Notes: a model not told the origin generated them from the sequence alone. DNA of 13,504 nucleotides from Pseudomonadota bacterium (GCA_015222965.1 JADFWF010000252.1:1-13504), one strand, 5' to 3'. Shown: positions 1 through 7,087, numbered from the stretch's first letter. Numbers and translations are program-made.

Positions 1-1680
1 AGCCAAAATATAATCGCTGTTTTGATCATTGGTCTGCAAGATAATGTCTTCGAGTTTTATCCTGCCTGTCGTCAGTGTGCCGGTTTTGTCGAACACGAAA
101 TCTGTTGCCTGCGCCAGTGTCTCCAGTGCGTGTGCACGTTTTGGCAGCAGTCCGATCTTTGCCAGCTGTCCGCTTGCGGCGGTAATGGCTGTTGGCGTTG
201 CCAGTGACAGTGCGCATGGGCAACTGACGACCAGCGTGGCGATGGTGATCTCTAACCAGCGTGCCGGGTCGGCGTTATACCAGTAATAAGCAACGATAGC
301 TGCGACAGTTAATAAGATGCTGACAAACCATGTTGCAATTTTATCGGCCAGTTTGGCGATGGCCGGTTTGGTGTGTTGCGCTTCATCGATCAAGCGCTGG
401 ATCGAAGAAAGCACACTGTCTTCACCCAGTTTGCTGACCTGGATGATCAGTGGGTTTTCTGTATTGGTGCTGCCGCCGATGACGCTATCACTGACCTGTT
501 TGGTGACGGGCAGGCTTTCACCGGTGATCAAAGATTCATTGATGCCGGAAGTGCCGTTTACGATAATACTGTCGGCCGGTATCACTTCACCGGGCCGTAC
601 TAACAGGTAGTCGCCGATGTTTAATTCGGCGACGGCGATGCTTTCCTGCTGGTTTGCAGGGGCGGCGATAGAGTCTGTTTTGCTATCAGTGTAATTAATT
701 AATCGTGTGGCGATGGCCGGTTTTAAATTGAGTAAGGCTTCAGTCGCTTCCGATGTCTGTTTTCGGGTACCGATTTCAAAAAAGCGGGCGCTCAATAAAA
801 AGAAGGTGAACATGGCAACTGAATCAAAATATACCTCACCTGTACCTTTGATGGTATTGATGAAGCTTGCGCTGAAGGCAATGGCTATACCCAATGATAC
901 CGGGACATCCATGCCGACACGTTTGTTGCTCAGGTCGCGATAAGCGGACTTGAAGAATACCGAGGAGGCATACAGTAATATCGGGATACACAGGGCAAGG
1001 CTTATCCAGCGAAAGCTCTGCTTGAATGTTTCATCGATGCCCCACCATTCGCCGGTATACATGGCGACAGCAAAAATCATGATCTGCATGCCGAGCAGTC
1101 CCGACAGGCCCAGGCGCTTTATCTGTTGTTTACGTTCTTTTTCCAGGATGCGCTGATGCTGTTCCGGGTCATAGGGGTGTGCCAGATACCCGATGCGTGA
1201 GATGGATTCAAGGATATCGCTGAGCTTGATCTGGCTGTCATCCCAGCGCACCAGTGCACGGTGGTTGCTGTAGTTGATGTTTGCACTGATGACGCCGTCG
1301 AGTGCGTTAAGATGTTTTTCGTTGAGCCAGACACAGGCAGCACAGGTGATGCCTTCGAGGATAAGTGAGACTTCGAGCGCTTTTCCGTTACTGGTGTCAT
1401 CACTGGTCTCATGAACGAATTTTTTCTGTATCGAAGAGGAGTCGTAGGCTTTTAATTGCTGTAAGAATTCGGGTACTATTTCTTCCGGTTTTTCAGGGTT
1501 ACTGGTTCGATAGCTGTAAAAGTCATCCATACCGCTGTCGATAATAGCCTGTGATACAGCCTGGCAGCCGTAACAGCACATGGCTTTGTTTTCACCCTTA
1601 TATTCCACAAAAATATCAAGGCTATCAGCTACGGGCAGGCCGCAATGGAAGCAAATGGTTGGTTCTGAGCTTTTTTTCAT
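1..1680 (-). CDS. ccoI: Cu(+)-exporting P1B-type ATPase of cbb3 oxidase assembly (CcoI/FixI), C-terminus cut by window edge
   Basis: Inner-membrane copper pump that delivers copper to the periplasmic side for the heme-copper centre of cbb3 oxidase. The frame is open from the ATG at 1680-1678 to the left edge, giving 560 residues; family members have roughly 800, so the hydrolase C-terminus and last helices lie outside. Residues 10-39 form the cysteine-rich N-terminal domain typical of CcoI (CFHCG at 10-14; C35, C36, C39). An HMA domain follows with GITCAACVW (C113, C116). The actuator motif TGES is at 386-389, the transmembrane metal site CPC at 487-489, and the phosphorylation motif DKTGT starts at D531. 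The double N-terminal metal domain and the locus favour CcoI over a housekeeping CopA. It diverges from the fnr gene. CcoS, its usual downstream partner, would lie beyond the left edge. Confidence 0.93.
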   Translation of the reverse strand, partial: MKKSSEPTICFHCGLPVADSLDIFVEYKGENKAMCCYGCQAVSQAIIDSGMDDFYSYRTSNPEKPEEIVPEFLQQLKAYDSSSIQKKFVHETSDDTSNGKALEVSLILEGITCAACVWLNEKHLNALDGVISANINYSNHRALVRWDDSQIKLSDILESISRIGYLAHPYDPEQHQRILEKERKQQIKRLGLSGLLGMQIMIFAVAMYTGEWWGIDETFKQSFRWISLALCIPILLYASSVFFKSAYRDLSNKRVGMDVPVSLGIAIAFSASFINTIKGTGEVYFDSVAMFTFFLLSARFFEIGTRKQTSEATEALLNLKPAIATRLINYTDSKTDSIAAPANQQESIAVAELNIGDYLLVRPGEVIPADSIIVNGTSGINESLITGESLPVTKQVSDSVIGGSTNTENPLIIQVSKLGEDSVLSSIQRLIDEAQHTKPAIAKLADKIATWFVSILLTVAAIVAYYWYNADPARWLEITIATLVVSCPCALSLATPTAITAASGQLAKIGLLPKRAHALETLAQATDFVFDKTGTLTTGRIKLEDIILQTNDQNSDYILA

Positions 1681-1736
1681 GGATTATTATTTACAAAAAA
1701 GGCTTGTTGTTTGTTAAATCAATTGTTTAAATGACT

Positions 1737-1742
1737 TATAAT
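1737..1742 (+). promoter_or_regulatory. Candidate sigma-70 -10 element for the fnr gene
   Basis: A perfect TATAAT lies 84 bases upstream of the fnr start in the AT-rich gap between the divergent ccoI and fnr genes. No good -35 element sits at 17 bases. TTGTTA at 1711-1716 is 20 bases away, which is too far for a standard promoter. An AT-rich inverted repeat (TTAAA / TTTAA, 1714-1730) lies just upstream and could bind a regulator. The hexamer is seen; promoter function is inferred. Confidence 0.4.
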
Positions 1743-1826
1743 AATAAAGGTTCGAAGGTCTGGCTGTTTTCTTTCAGCTCTCCTATCGAGCCAAAAACTA
1801 TGAAACCGAAGGCTGTATCTTAAACT

Positions 1827-2567
1827 ATGAGTTCAATAAAGCGTATTGATGTCGAGCATTTAAAAGTTAGTTGCAAGGAATGCAACTTGCGAGAGCTCTG
1901 TTTTCCGCATGGCATGAGTGATGATGAGCTCTCTAATATGGATGCTGTGGTAGAGCAGCCTAAAGCGCTGCATAAAAATGACTTCCTGTACCGTGACGGT
2001 GATAAATCTCAGGCGATCTTTGCTGTACGTTCTGGTTGTGTAAAGACCATGACAGAAAGCGCCAACGGTGATGAGCAGATCGTCGGCTTTCATCTGCCCG
2101 GTGAACTGCTTGGGCTTGATGGTTTTGCCGATGATTCTTATACCTGTAATGCCGTTGCTTTAGAAACTTCCAGTGTCTGTGAGTTGCCGCTTGACCAGCT
2201 GGAAACGCTTTGCCACCAGGTGCCCGGTTTGCAAAAACAGATGCGCCGTATCATGGGTAAAGAAGTTAGCAATGATCATAAGTTGCTGCTGTTGCTTGGT
2301 AAGATGACGGCAGAAGAACGCCTTGCCAGTTTTTTACTGAGCCTTTCCGGTCGGATGGAAGAGCGCCACTGGAAGGAAAATGAGTTTAATCTTTCTATGC
2401 CGCGACAGGATATAGCCAATTACCTGGGTATGGCAGTGGAAACTGTCAGTCGTCTGTTTGCTACATTTCAATCTGAAAAAATCATCGATGTTGATCGCAG
2501 GCATATCACTATTCTGGATATGCATCGTTTGAAAGTTATTGTTGGTGAGTGCGAACCATCAAAATAG
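1827..2567 (+). CDS. fnr: FNR/Anr-family oxygen-sensing transcriptional regulator (CRP-FNR superfamily)
   Basis: Cytoplasmic global regulator. In this family a [4Fe-4S] cluster, stable only at low oxygen, drives dimerisation and binding to TTGAT-N4-ATCAA sites. The 246-residue length is normal. N-terminal cluster cysteines are C16, C19 and C25, and C118 in the VCELP segment matches the fourth ligand (C122 of E. coli FNR). The effector-domain beta-roll covers about 30-125 and the dimer helix about 128-160. The winged helix (about 160-232) has recognition helix VETVSRLFATF, with E205, S208 and R209 at the DNA-contacting positions, so it should read FNR-type half-sites. The ATG at 1827 is favoured because it puts the cysteines at the usual distance; a GAAGG 14 bases upstream is a poor ribosome site. 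It sits beside cbb3 genes, as anr does in Pseudomonas. Anr would be an equally fair name. Confidence 0.93.
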   Translation: MSSIKRIDVEHLKVSCKECNLRELCFPHGMSDDELSNMDAVVEQPKALHKNDFLYRDGDKSQAIFAVRSGCVKTMTESANGDEQIVGFHLPGELLGLDGFADDSYTCNAVALETSSVCELPLDQLETLCHQVPGLQKQMRRIMGKEVSNDHKLLLLLGKMTAEERLASFLLSLSGRMEERHWKENEFNLSMPRQDIANYLGMAVETVSRLFATFQSEKIIDVDRRHITILDMHRLKVIVGECEPSK

Positions 2568-2601
2568 TGTCTTACGCTCAGGCGGACATATCACTTAAAA
2601 G

Positions 2602-2623
2602 ACCTGACAAATTTTCAGGTTTT
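2602..2623 (+). terminator. Possible intrinsic terminator after fnr
   Basis: A six-pair stem ACCTGA/TCAGGT (2602-2607 and 2615-2620) with a seven-base loop begins 35 bases after the fnr stop. It runs directly into TTTT (2620-2623), with an A run on the 5' side (2597-2600). The stem is short and the T tract brief, so termination would be weak or bidirectional. It lies upstream of the candidate FNR boxes, where separation of fnr from the next unit would be expected. Confidence 0.4.
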
Positions 2624-2636
2624 GAATTGACGATCA

Positions 2637-2650
2637 TTGATATATGTCAT
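2637..2650 (+). promoter_or_regulatory. FNR/Anr-like box at activating distance
   Basis: TTGAT-ATAT-GTCAT has a perfect left half-site and three of five bases of the right half-site ATCAA (four of five if Anr-type GTCAA is allowed). Its centre at 2643.5 is about 41 bases upstream of the start site predicted from the TATACT at 2672, the classic class II activator position. The -35 region there is poor, as expected for an activator-dependent promoter. The likely target is transcription of the Yip1 gene and perhaps the cco genes beyond it. Confidence 0.5.
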
Positions 2651-2656
2651 GTCTTT

Positions 2657-2670
2657 TTGATGTCAGTTAA
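2657..2670 (+). promoter_or_regulatory. Second FNR/Anr-like box overlapping the core promoter
   Basis: TTGAT-GTCA-GTTAA keeps the left half-site perfectly and three of five bases of the right (four of five for an Anr-type GTCAA). It is centred 20 bases downstream of the first box, between the -35 region and the -10 element, and ends one base before the -10. Occupancy here should block RNA polymerase. Whether it is really bound is inferred only from sequence. Confidence 0.35.
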
Positions 2671-2671
2671 A

Positions 2672-2677
2672 TATACT
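2672..2677 (+). promoter_or_regulatory. Candidate -10 element (TATACT) of the FNR-dependent promoter
   Basis: TATACT has five of six consensus bases. It lies where a start site near 2685 would place the box centred at 2643.5 at -41.5. The bases 17 upstream (ATGTCT) do not resemble a -35. The leader to the Yip1 start would be about 88 bases. Confidence 0.45.
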
Positions 2678-2772
2678 TCCGCCTCGGAATTTTACTATTT
2701 GAATTAATAAGATATCGGTGTATTATCTGTGGGAATAGGCCGCCTCAATAATAAAAACCGGAGAAAAATACT

Positions 2773-3372
2773 ATGCTGTCACATTTGATCGGAATTTTGC
2801 TTAACCCGTCCGAAGAATGGAAAAAAATTCGTGATGTGGAATGTACTATCGGCAAGTGTTATTGCGGATATGTTTTCATCATGGCAGCCATTGCCCCCAT
2901 TTCCGGTTATTTCGGCACCACCCGCTTCGGTTGGGAGATCGGTGCACGTGAAGCAGTAAAACTTTCACCTGATAGCGCCTTAGTTATCGCTATTGCTTAT
3001 TACTTTGTCATGTTGATCGGTGTGTTTAGCATGGGTCTGATGATTCACTGGATGGGCAAGACTTATAATGCTGAGCAGAACCTGTCACGTTGTATCCGAC
3101 TGGCAGCCTTCACTGCGACACCATTGTTCCTGGTTGGCATCGTCGAGCTGTTCCCGATTTTATGGTTGAACTTCGTTATCGGTCTTCCGGCATTAGCTCT
3201 ATCAGTGAGACTTCTGTATACCGGCGTCCCCATCATGATGGAGATCGACGATGATCGCGGCTTCCTGTTTTCCAGTTCGATACTCGCCGTTGGTATGGTG
3301 GCACTGATCGTGATGATGGTGGCTATGTCTATCCTCTGGTTTAACGGATTTGCACCACAGTTTGTTGACTGA
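2773..3372 (+). CDS. Yip1-domain multi-pass membrane protein of unknown role
   Basis: The 199-residue protein has about five hydrophobic segments (roughly 30-50, 70-95, 112-132, 134-152 and 168-190). Its N-terminus contains NPSEEWKKIR (11-20), and a segment near 150-158 reads TGVPIMMEI. Both are characteristic of bacterial Yip1-domain (PF04893-type) proteins, which lack a settled biochemical function. GGAG at 2760-2763 lies 9 bases before the ATG, a good ribosome site. It follows the candidate FNR-controlled promoter and precedes ccoN by 105 bases on the same strand, so it may be co-regulated with the oxidase. Family assignment is by remembered sequence character, not a search. C24, C29 and C31 near the start of the first helix are of interest in a copper-related locus but may be incidental. 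Confidence 0.75.
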   Translation: MLSHLIGILLNPSEEWKKIRDVECTIGKCYCGYVFIMAAIAPISGYFGTTRFGWEIGAREAVKLSPDSALVIAIAYYFVMLIGVFSMGLMIHWMGKTYNAEQNLSRCIRLAAFTATPLFLVGIVELFPILWLNFVIGLPALALSVRLLYTGVPIMMEIDDDRGFLFSSSILAVGMVALIVMMVAMSILWFNGFAPQFVD

Positions 3373-3406
3373 TTACAGACCAATATCCTGACAATTTATT
3401 TTTAAC

Positions 3407-3436
3407 TGAACCTGGTAGAAGTATCTGCAAGGTTCA
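3407..3436 (+). other. Strong RNA hairpin in the Yip1-ccoN gap
   Basis: TGAACCT (3407-3413) pairs perfectly with AGGTTCA (3430-3436). After one G-A mismatch, GTAGA (3415-3419) pairs with TCTGC (3424-3428) around an AGTA loop, with one G-U pair. The sequence TTATTTTAT follows. It could be a leaky terminator after the Yip1 gene or a 5' stabilising or processing element for the ccoN message. It ends 41 bases before the ccoN ATG. The interrupted T tract and the lack of a convincing promoter downstream argue against full termination. Confidence 0.5.
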
Positions 3437-3477
3437 TTATTTTATAAGACCTATAACAATTTAGGCGGACGATATTT

Positions 3478-4902
3478 ATGAATAATGAAACTATGACCTA
3501 TGATTATACGGTGGTACGGCAGTTTGCCATCGCTACTGTCATTCTTGGTATTGTTGGTATGCTGGTCGGTGTGTTTATCGCATCGCAGATGGCATGGCCG
3601 GTGCTCAATTTCGACACCCCATGGTTGTCTTTTGGTCGCTTGCGTCCTCTGCACACCAATGCGGTAGTCTTTGGCTTTGGCGGTTCTGCCTTGTTTGCTA
3701 CTTCGTATTATGTGGTGCAACGCACCTGTCATGCCAAGTTATTCGCACCGGCGCTGGCACAATTTACCTTTATCGGCTGGATGCTGGTCATCGTTTCTGC
3801 GGTGGTAACCTTACCTCTTGGTTACACCTCGTCAAAAGAATACGCTGAACTTGAGTGGCCGATTGATCTGTTGATCACCGTGGTCTGGGTGTCTTATGCA
3901 GTGGTGTTCTTTGGTACCATCGCCAAGCGCCGGGTCAAACATATCTATGTCGCCAACTGGTTCTTTGGTTCGTTTATTATCACCGTTGCCATGTTGCACA
4001 TTGTTAACAGTGCGGTGCTTCCGGTCAGTTTCCTTAAGTCCTATTCTGTTTATTCCGGCGTGCAGGATGCCATGGTGCAGTGGTGGTACGGCCATAATGC
4101 GGTAGGTTTCTTCCTGACCGCTGGTTTCCTTGGCATCATGTATTACTTCATTCCCAAGCAGGCGGAGCGCCCTGTTTATTCTTACCGTTTATCGGTAGTG
4201 CATTTCTGGGCTTTATCGTTCACCTATATCTGGGCGGGACCTCACCATCTGCATTACACTGCACTGCCTGACTGGACACAGTCATTAGGTATGGCTTTCT
4301 CACTGATCTTACTGGCACCTTCATGGGGCGGTATGATCAACGGCATCATGACGCTGTCTGGTGCATGGGAAAAACTGCGTACTGATCCTATTCTCAAATT
4401 CCTCATCGTCTCTGTTTCTTTCTACGGTATGTCTACCTTCGAAGGTCCGATGATGGCGATTAAGACAGTGAATGCATTATCTCACTACACTGACTGGACC
4501 GTTGGTCACGTACACTCCGGTGCGCTTGGCTGGGTGGCGATGGTGAGTATCGGTGCGATGTACTTCCTGATTCCTAAATTATTTGATACTGAGATATACA
4601 GTAAGAAACTGATCGAAACGCATTTCTGGATTGCGACTATCGGTATCGTGTTGTACATCACTTCGATGTGGATATCAGGCATCATGCAAGGTCTGATGTG
4701 GCGTGCGATCAACAGTGACGGCACATTGACTTACAGTTTCGTTGAAAGTGTGCAGGCGATGCATCCGTTCTACATCGTTCGTGCCAGTGGTGGTGCGTTA
4801 TTCCTGACAGGTATGCTGATCATGGCTTACAACCTGACTAAAACTATTGCACAGGGTAAGGCGATACACGCGCCTATTCCTGAGCCACAAGCAGCGCACT
4901 AG
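3478..4902 (+). CDS. ccoN: cbb3-type cytochrome c oxidase catalytic subunit I (CcoN)
   Basis: Catalytic heme-copper subunit in the inner membrane. It reduces O2 to water at a high-affinity heme b3-CuB centre and pumps protons. The 474-residue length and 12 hydrophobic segments match the family. Ligands sit almost exactly at the Pseudomonas stutzeri positions, shifted by one: H59 (RPLHTN, low-spin heme b), H206 (WYGHNAVG, CuB), H256 and H257 (GPHHLHY, CuB), and H344 and H346 ([10 protein letters not shown], hemes b3 and b). Y250 is the cross-linked helix VII tyrosine, and E322 in FEGPMM is the conserved acidic residue of the cbb3 class. The start is supported by AGGCGGA about 10 bases upstream. 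The gene ends 12 bases before ccoO. All key residues are present, so the subunit should be active. Confidence 0.98.
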   Translation: MNNETMTYDYTVVRQFAIATVILGIVGMLVGVFIASQMAWPVLNFDTPWLSFGRLRPLHTNAVVFGFGGSALFATSYYVVQRTCHAKLFAPALAQFTFIGWMLVIVSAVVTLPLGYTSSKEYAELEWPIDLLITVVWVSYAVVFFGTIAKRRVKHIYVANWFFGSFIITVAMLHIVNSAVLPVSFLKSYSVYSGVQDAMVQWWYGHNAVGFFLTAGFLGIMYYFIPKQAERPVYSYRLSVVHFWALSFTYIWAGPHHLHYTALPDWTQSLGMAFSLILLAPSWGGMINGIMTLSGAWEKLRTDPILKFLIVSVSFYGMSTFEGPMMAIKTVNALSHYTDWTVGHVHSGALGWVAMVSIGAMYFLIPKLFDTEIYSKKLIETHFWIATIGIVLYITSMWISGIMQGLMWRAINSDGTLTYSFVESVQAMHPFYIVRASGGALFLTGMLIMAYNLTKTIAQGKAIHAPIPEPQAAH

Positions 4903-4914
4903 AGGAGCATTATA

Positions 4915-5529
4915 ATGTCAACTATTCAAGATAAAGTTGAAACCAAAGTTGGTGTACTGATTGTTTTATCACTGGTCGTTGTACTCTGGGGCGGGCTCGC
5001 ACAGATCGTGCCTCTGTTCTTCCAGCATTCTACGACTACGCCGGTTGATGGTTTAAAGCCGTACACAGCGTTGCAGCTAGAAGGCCGTGACATCTATATC
5101 CGTGAAGGCTGCGTGGGTTGTCACTCACAGATGATTCGTCCTTTCCGTGCTGAGACCGAACGTTATGGTCATTACTCGGTGGCCGGTGAATTTATTTATG
5201 ATCGTCCATTCTTATGGGGCTCAAAACGCACGGGTCCTGACCTGCATCGTGTCGGTGGTCGTTATTCTGATGAATGGCATCGTGTACATTTAGTTAACCC
5301 GCGTGATGTTGTGCCTGAGTCGATTATGCCTTCATACCCATGGCTGGAAACGAATGCGCTGGATGGTGCTGATATACAGACCAAGATGAGTACATTGGTA
5401 ACACTTGGTCATCCGTATTCTGATGCTGACATCGAAGCCGCGCCAGCGTCACTGGAAGGCAAGACTGAGCTGGATGCTGTTGTTGCTTATCTGCAGTCGC
5501 TTGGTCTGCACATCAAGCAAACTCGTTAA
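4915..5529 (+). CDS. ccoO: cbb3 oxidase mono-heme cytochrome c subunit II (CcoO)
   Basis: Membrane-anchored cytochrome c that passes electrons from CcoP to CcoN. The 204-residue length is normal. One N-terminal membrane helix (about 13-36) leaves the heme domain in the periplasm. The heme c site is CVGCH (C66, C69, H70), followed by SQMIRPF, and the distal ligand is M138 in [13 protein letters not shown] just before the ATG gives a strong ribosome site, and the 12-base gap to ccoN implies tight co-translation. No oddities were seen. Confidence 0.97.
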   Translation: MSTIQDKVETKVGVLIVLSLVVVLWGGLAQIVPLFFQHSTTTPVDGLKPYTALQLEGRDIYIREGCVGCHSQMIRPFRAETERYGHYSVAGEFIYDRPFLWGSKRTGPDLHRVGGRYSDEWHRVHLVNPRDVVPESIMPSYPWLETNALDGADIQTKMSTLVTLGHPYSDADIEAAPASLEGKTELDAVVAYLQSLGLHIKQTR

Positions 5530-5557
5530 TTGATGCTGAGCAATTGGAGCTGATCTA

Positions 5558-5737
5558 GTGGAATCATCATCAACAGAAGTGTTCTGGCAGTCAGCATGGA
5601 CCGTTTTTGCTTTTGTCTTTTTTGTTGCTGTTGTCATTTGGGCATGGAGTGGCAAACGTAAAAGTAAATATGACAAAGCAGCAAGAATGGCAATGGATGA
5701 TGATAAAGATCTGACGGATGAACAGCGCCGTGATTAA
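5558..5737 (+). CDS. ccoQ: cbb3 oxidase small subunit CcoQ, GTG start
   Basis: A 59-residue single-helix protein that stabilises the CcoNOP complex. It begins at GTG (5558-5560), with GGAG at 5546-5549 eight bases upstream; no in-frame ATG comes before the helix, so the GTG is needed. The helix spans about 13-30 (FAFVFFVAVVIWAW) and is followed by a basic stretch SGKRKSKYDKAA, so the C-terminus should face the cytoplasm. The acidic tail MDDDKDLTDEQRRD is typical of the family. Position between ccoO (28 bases upstream) and ccoP confirms the call. Its small size and GTG start make it easy to miss. Confidence 0.9.
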   Translation: MESSSTEVFWQSAWTVFAFVFFVAVVIWAWSGKRKSKYDKAARMAMDDDKDLTDEQRRD

Positions 5738-5786
5738 TGAAGATGGCACTATCGACTATTAAAACGAATTATAAAAATTTAACTAG

Positions 5787-5814
5787 CCGTACAGCAGTTG
5801 GCTGTATCGGTTTT
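5787..5814 (+). other. Hairpin in the ccoQ-ccoP gap
   Basis: CCGTACAGC (5787-5795) pairs with GCTGTA plus CGG (5801-5806 and 5808-5810) around an AGTTG loop, with one bulged T at 5807. TTTT follows at 5811-5814. The shape resembles a weak intrinsic terminator or a processing site within the operon. The T tract is too short for efficient termination, and ccoP has its own GAGGA ribosome site downstream. Confidence 0.45.
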
Positions 5815-5845
5815 AAGAATATAACTAAGGTTATGAGGAATTATT

Positions 5846-6748
5846 ATGTCTGACTTTACCAGCGAATTTTGGAGTTGGTTTATTATCGCAATCTCAGGTG
5901 GCGGCATTGTCTGGCTGTTCTATCTGTTAAGAGGCACTAATAAGGCGGACACTGAAGAAGGTGTGCCTACCGGGCATGTCTGGGATGAAGATCTGCAGGA
6001 ATTAAACAACCCGTTGCCTCGCTGGTGGTTGTTTATGTTTTATTTCACCATCTTTTTCGCCATTGTTTATCTGATTCTGTATCCGGGCATGGGTTCTTTT
6101 AAAGGCGTACTAGGCTGGACTGAAGTGGGTGAATATGAAGCGGAAGTGGCTGCAGCCGATGCGGAGTTTGGTCCGTTGTTCGCACAGTTTGAAAAAACAC
6201 CTATCGCTGAACTGGCAGGTGATGATGCCGCGATGAACGCCGGTGAGCGTCTGTTCGTTAACTACTGTGCGGTATGTCATGGTTCTGATGCGCGCGGTGC
6301 GTCTGGCTTCCCTAACCTTCGTGATAACGACTGGTTATACGGTGGTGCGCCGGAGCAGATCGAAGCATCGATAATGAACGGACGAAACGGTTCCATGCCT
6401 GCGTGGGAAGGTCCACTGGGTGGCGCTGAAGGTGTTGATAAGGTCGCAAATTACGTGATGAGCCTTGCTGGCCGTGATGTAGATGATACCCTGGCTGCTG
6501 CCGGCAAAGAGAAGTTCGATTTGTTCTGTGCCGGTTGTCATATGCCTGAAGGTACCGGTAACGTCGCTTTAGGTGCACCAAACCTGACCAATAATATCTG
6601 GTTGTATGGCGGTTCGCCTCGCACCATTAAAGAGACCATTGCAAAAGGTCGTGAAGGCAAAATGCCTGCTCACAGTGAGTTTTTGGGTAAGGCTAAATCA
6701 CATATCCTGGCAGCATACGTTTATAGTTTGTCTCACGAGTCTGACTAG
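5846..6748 (+). CDS. ccoP: cbb3 oxidase di-heme cytochrome c subunit III (CcoP)
   Basis: Membrane-anchored di-heme cytochrome c, the electron entry point from soluble cytochromes. The 300-residue protein has two N-terminal helices (about 9-29 and 60-80) separated by the conserved segment GHVWDEDLQELNNPLPRWW, as in two-helix CcoP proteins. Heme site 1 is CAVCH (C141, C144, H145) with M184 as likely distal ligand (GSMPAW). Heme site 2 is CAGCH (C228, C231, H232) with M273 (GKMPAH). The two domains also share the motif (D/N)xWLYGG. GAGGA 9-10 bases before the ATG supports the start. The 108-base gap after ccoQ is unusually long for this operon and holds a hairpin. Confidence 0.97.
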   Translation: MSDFTSEFWSWFIIAISGGGIVWLFYLLRGTNKADTEEGVPTGHVWDEDLQELNNPLPRWWLFMFYFTIFFAIVYLILYPGMGSFKGVLGWTEVGEYEAEVAAADAEFGPLFAQFEKTPIAELAGDDAAMNAGERLFVNYCAVCHGSDARGASGFPNLRDNDWLYGGAPEQIEASIMNGRNGSMPAWEGPLGGAEGVDKVANYVMSLAGRDVDDTLAAAGKEKFDLFCAGCHMPEGTGNVALGAPNLTNNIWLYGGSPRTIKETIAKGREGKMPAHSEFLGKAKSHILAAYVYSLSHESD

Positions 6749-6757
6749 CGCTGGCCT

Positions 6758-6784
6758 GTATACATAGAACCAATCTATGTGTAC
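6758..6784 (+). other. 11-pair hairpin directly after ccoP
   Basis: GTATACATAGA (6758-6768) pairs along its whole length with TCTATGTGTAC (6774-6784), with one U-G pair and an ACCAA loop. It starts 10 bases after the ccoP stop and ends 9 bases before the ATG of the next gene. No T tract follows, so it is not an intrinsic terminator. A role in blocking 3' decay of the ccoNOQP message, or in limiting translation of the next gene, is more likely. The function is inferred. Confidence 0.6.
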
Positions 6785-6793
6785 TATAAAGGC

Positions 6794-7087
6794 ATGGATA
6801 CGATACCTTTGATACAGCGTGTAGTAGCAATTTTATGGCCGTCTTTTATCGCGGCCGGCATTGCCACTGTGTTGTTTACGACGGCGTTCGACCCTGCTGT
6901 TATATTCATCGATTACGATATTAGTCGACTGGGTAGTTATACGATCTGTTTTTTTCTGTTCTGGTCTTTTGGTGCTATTACAGCTGCTGCGACCTGTTAC
7001 TTTTTAAAACCATGTGAAGCCATAAATAAGCTAAAGCAGGACAAGGCAAGGCAAGCAGCAGAACGCGCCACTGCAGTTAACAAATAA
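6794..7087 (+). CDS. Small two-helix membrane protein in the cco operon, function unknown
   Basis: I do not recognise this 97-residue protein. It has two hydrophobic segments (about 8-30 and 47-70), joined by a short loop containing FIDYDISRLGSY, and a charged, probably cytoplasmic tail rich in Lys, Arg, Ala and Gln (about 76-97) that may form a helix. The ATG at 6794 is preferred over an in-frame GTG at 6779 because the GTG lies inside the hairpin and has no ribosome site. The ATG has only AAAGG one base away, so initiation looks weak or coupled. It lies between ccoP and ccoG on the same strand, suggesting a link to oxidase assembly or stability. It is too long and has one helix too many to be the single-helix CcoM of Pseudomonas stutzeri. 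C52, C68 and C74 are present, but no metal motif is evident. Confidence 0.7.
   Translation: MDTIPLIQRVVAILWPSFIAAGIATVLFTTAFDPAVIFIDYDISRLGSYTICFFLFWSFGAITAAATCYFLKPCEAINKLKQDKARQAAERATAVNK

Noticed and set aside
1119..1412. 97-codon minus-strand ORF overlapping ccoI
   Set aside because: It is in another frame inside ccoI, and its translation is low-complexity Ser/Thr-rich sequence without a domain. The ccoI frame carries all the motifs.
1704..1722. Possible FNR box in the ccoI-fnr gap (TTGTT ... ATCAA)
   Set aside because: The half-sites are 2 or 6 bases apart instead of 4. At the correct spacing the left half-site has almost no match to TTGAT.
1800..1823. Seven-residue upstream ORF (MKPKAVS) ending three bases before the fnr start
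   Set aside because: No ribosome site precedes it and such a short ORF is expected by chance. Its closeness to the fnr ATG is worth noting, but nothing else supports it.
3063..3383. Minus-strand ORF of 106 codons opposite the Yip1 gene
   Set aside because: It is antisense to a well-supported membrane protein, with no ribosome site and no recognisable protein features.
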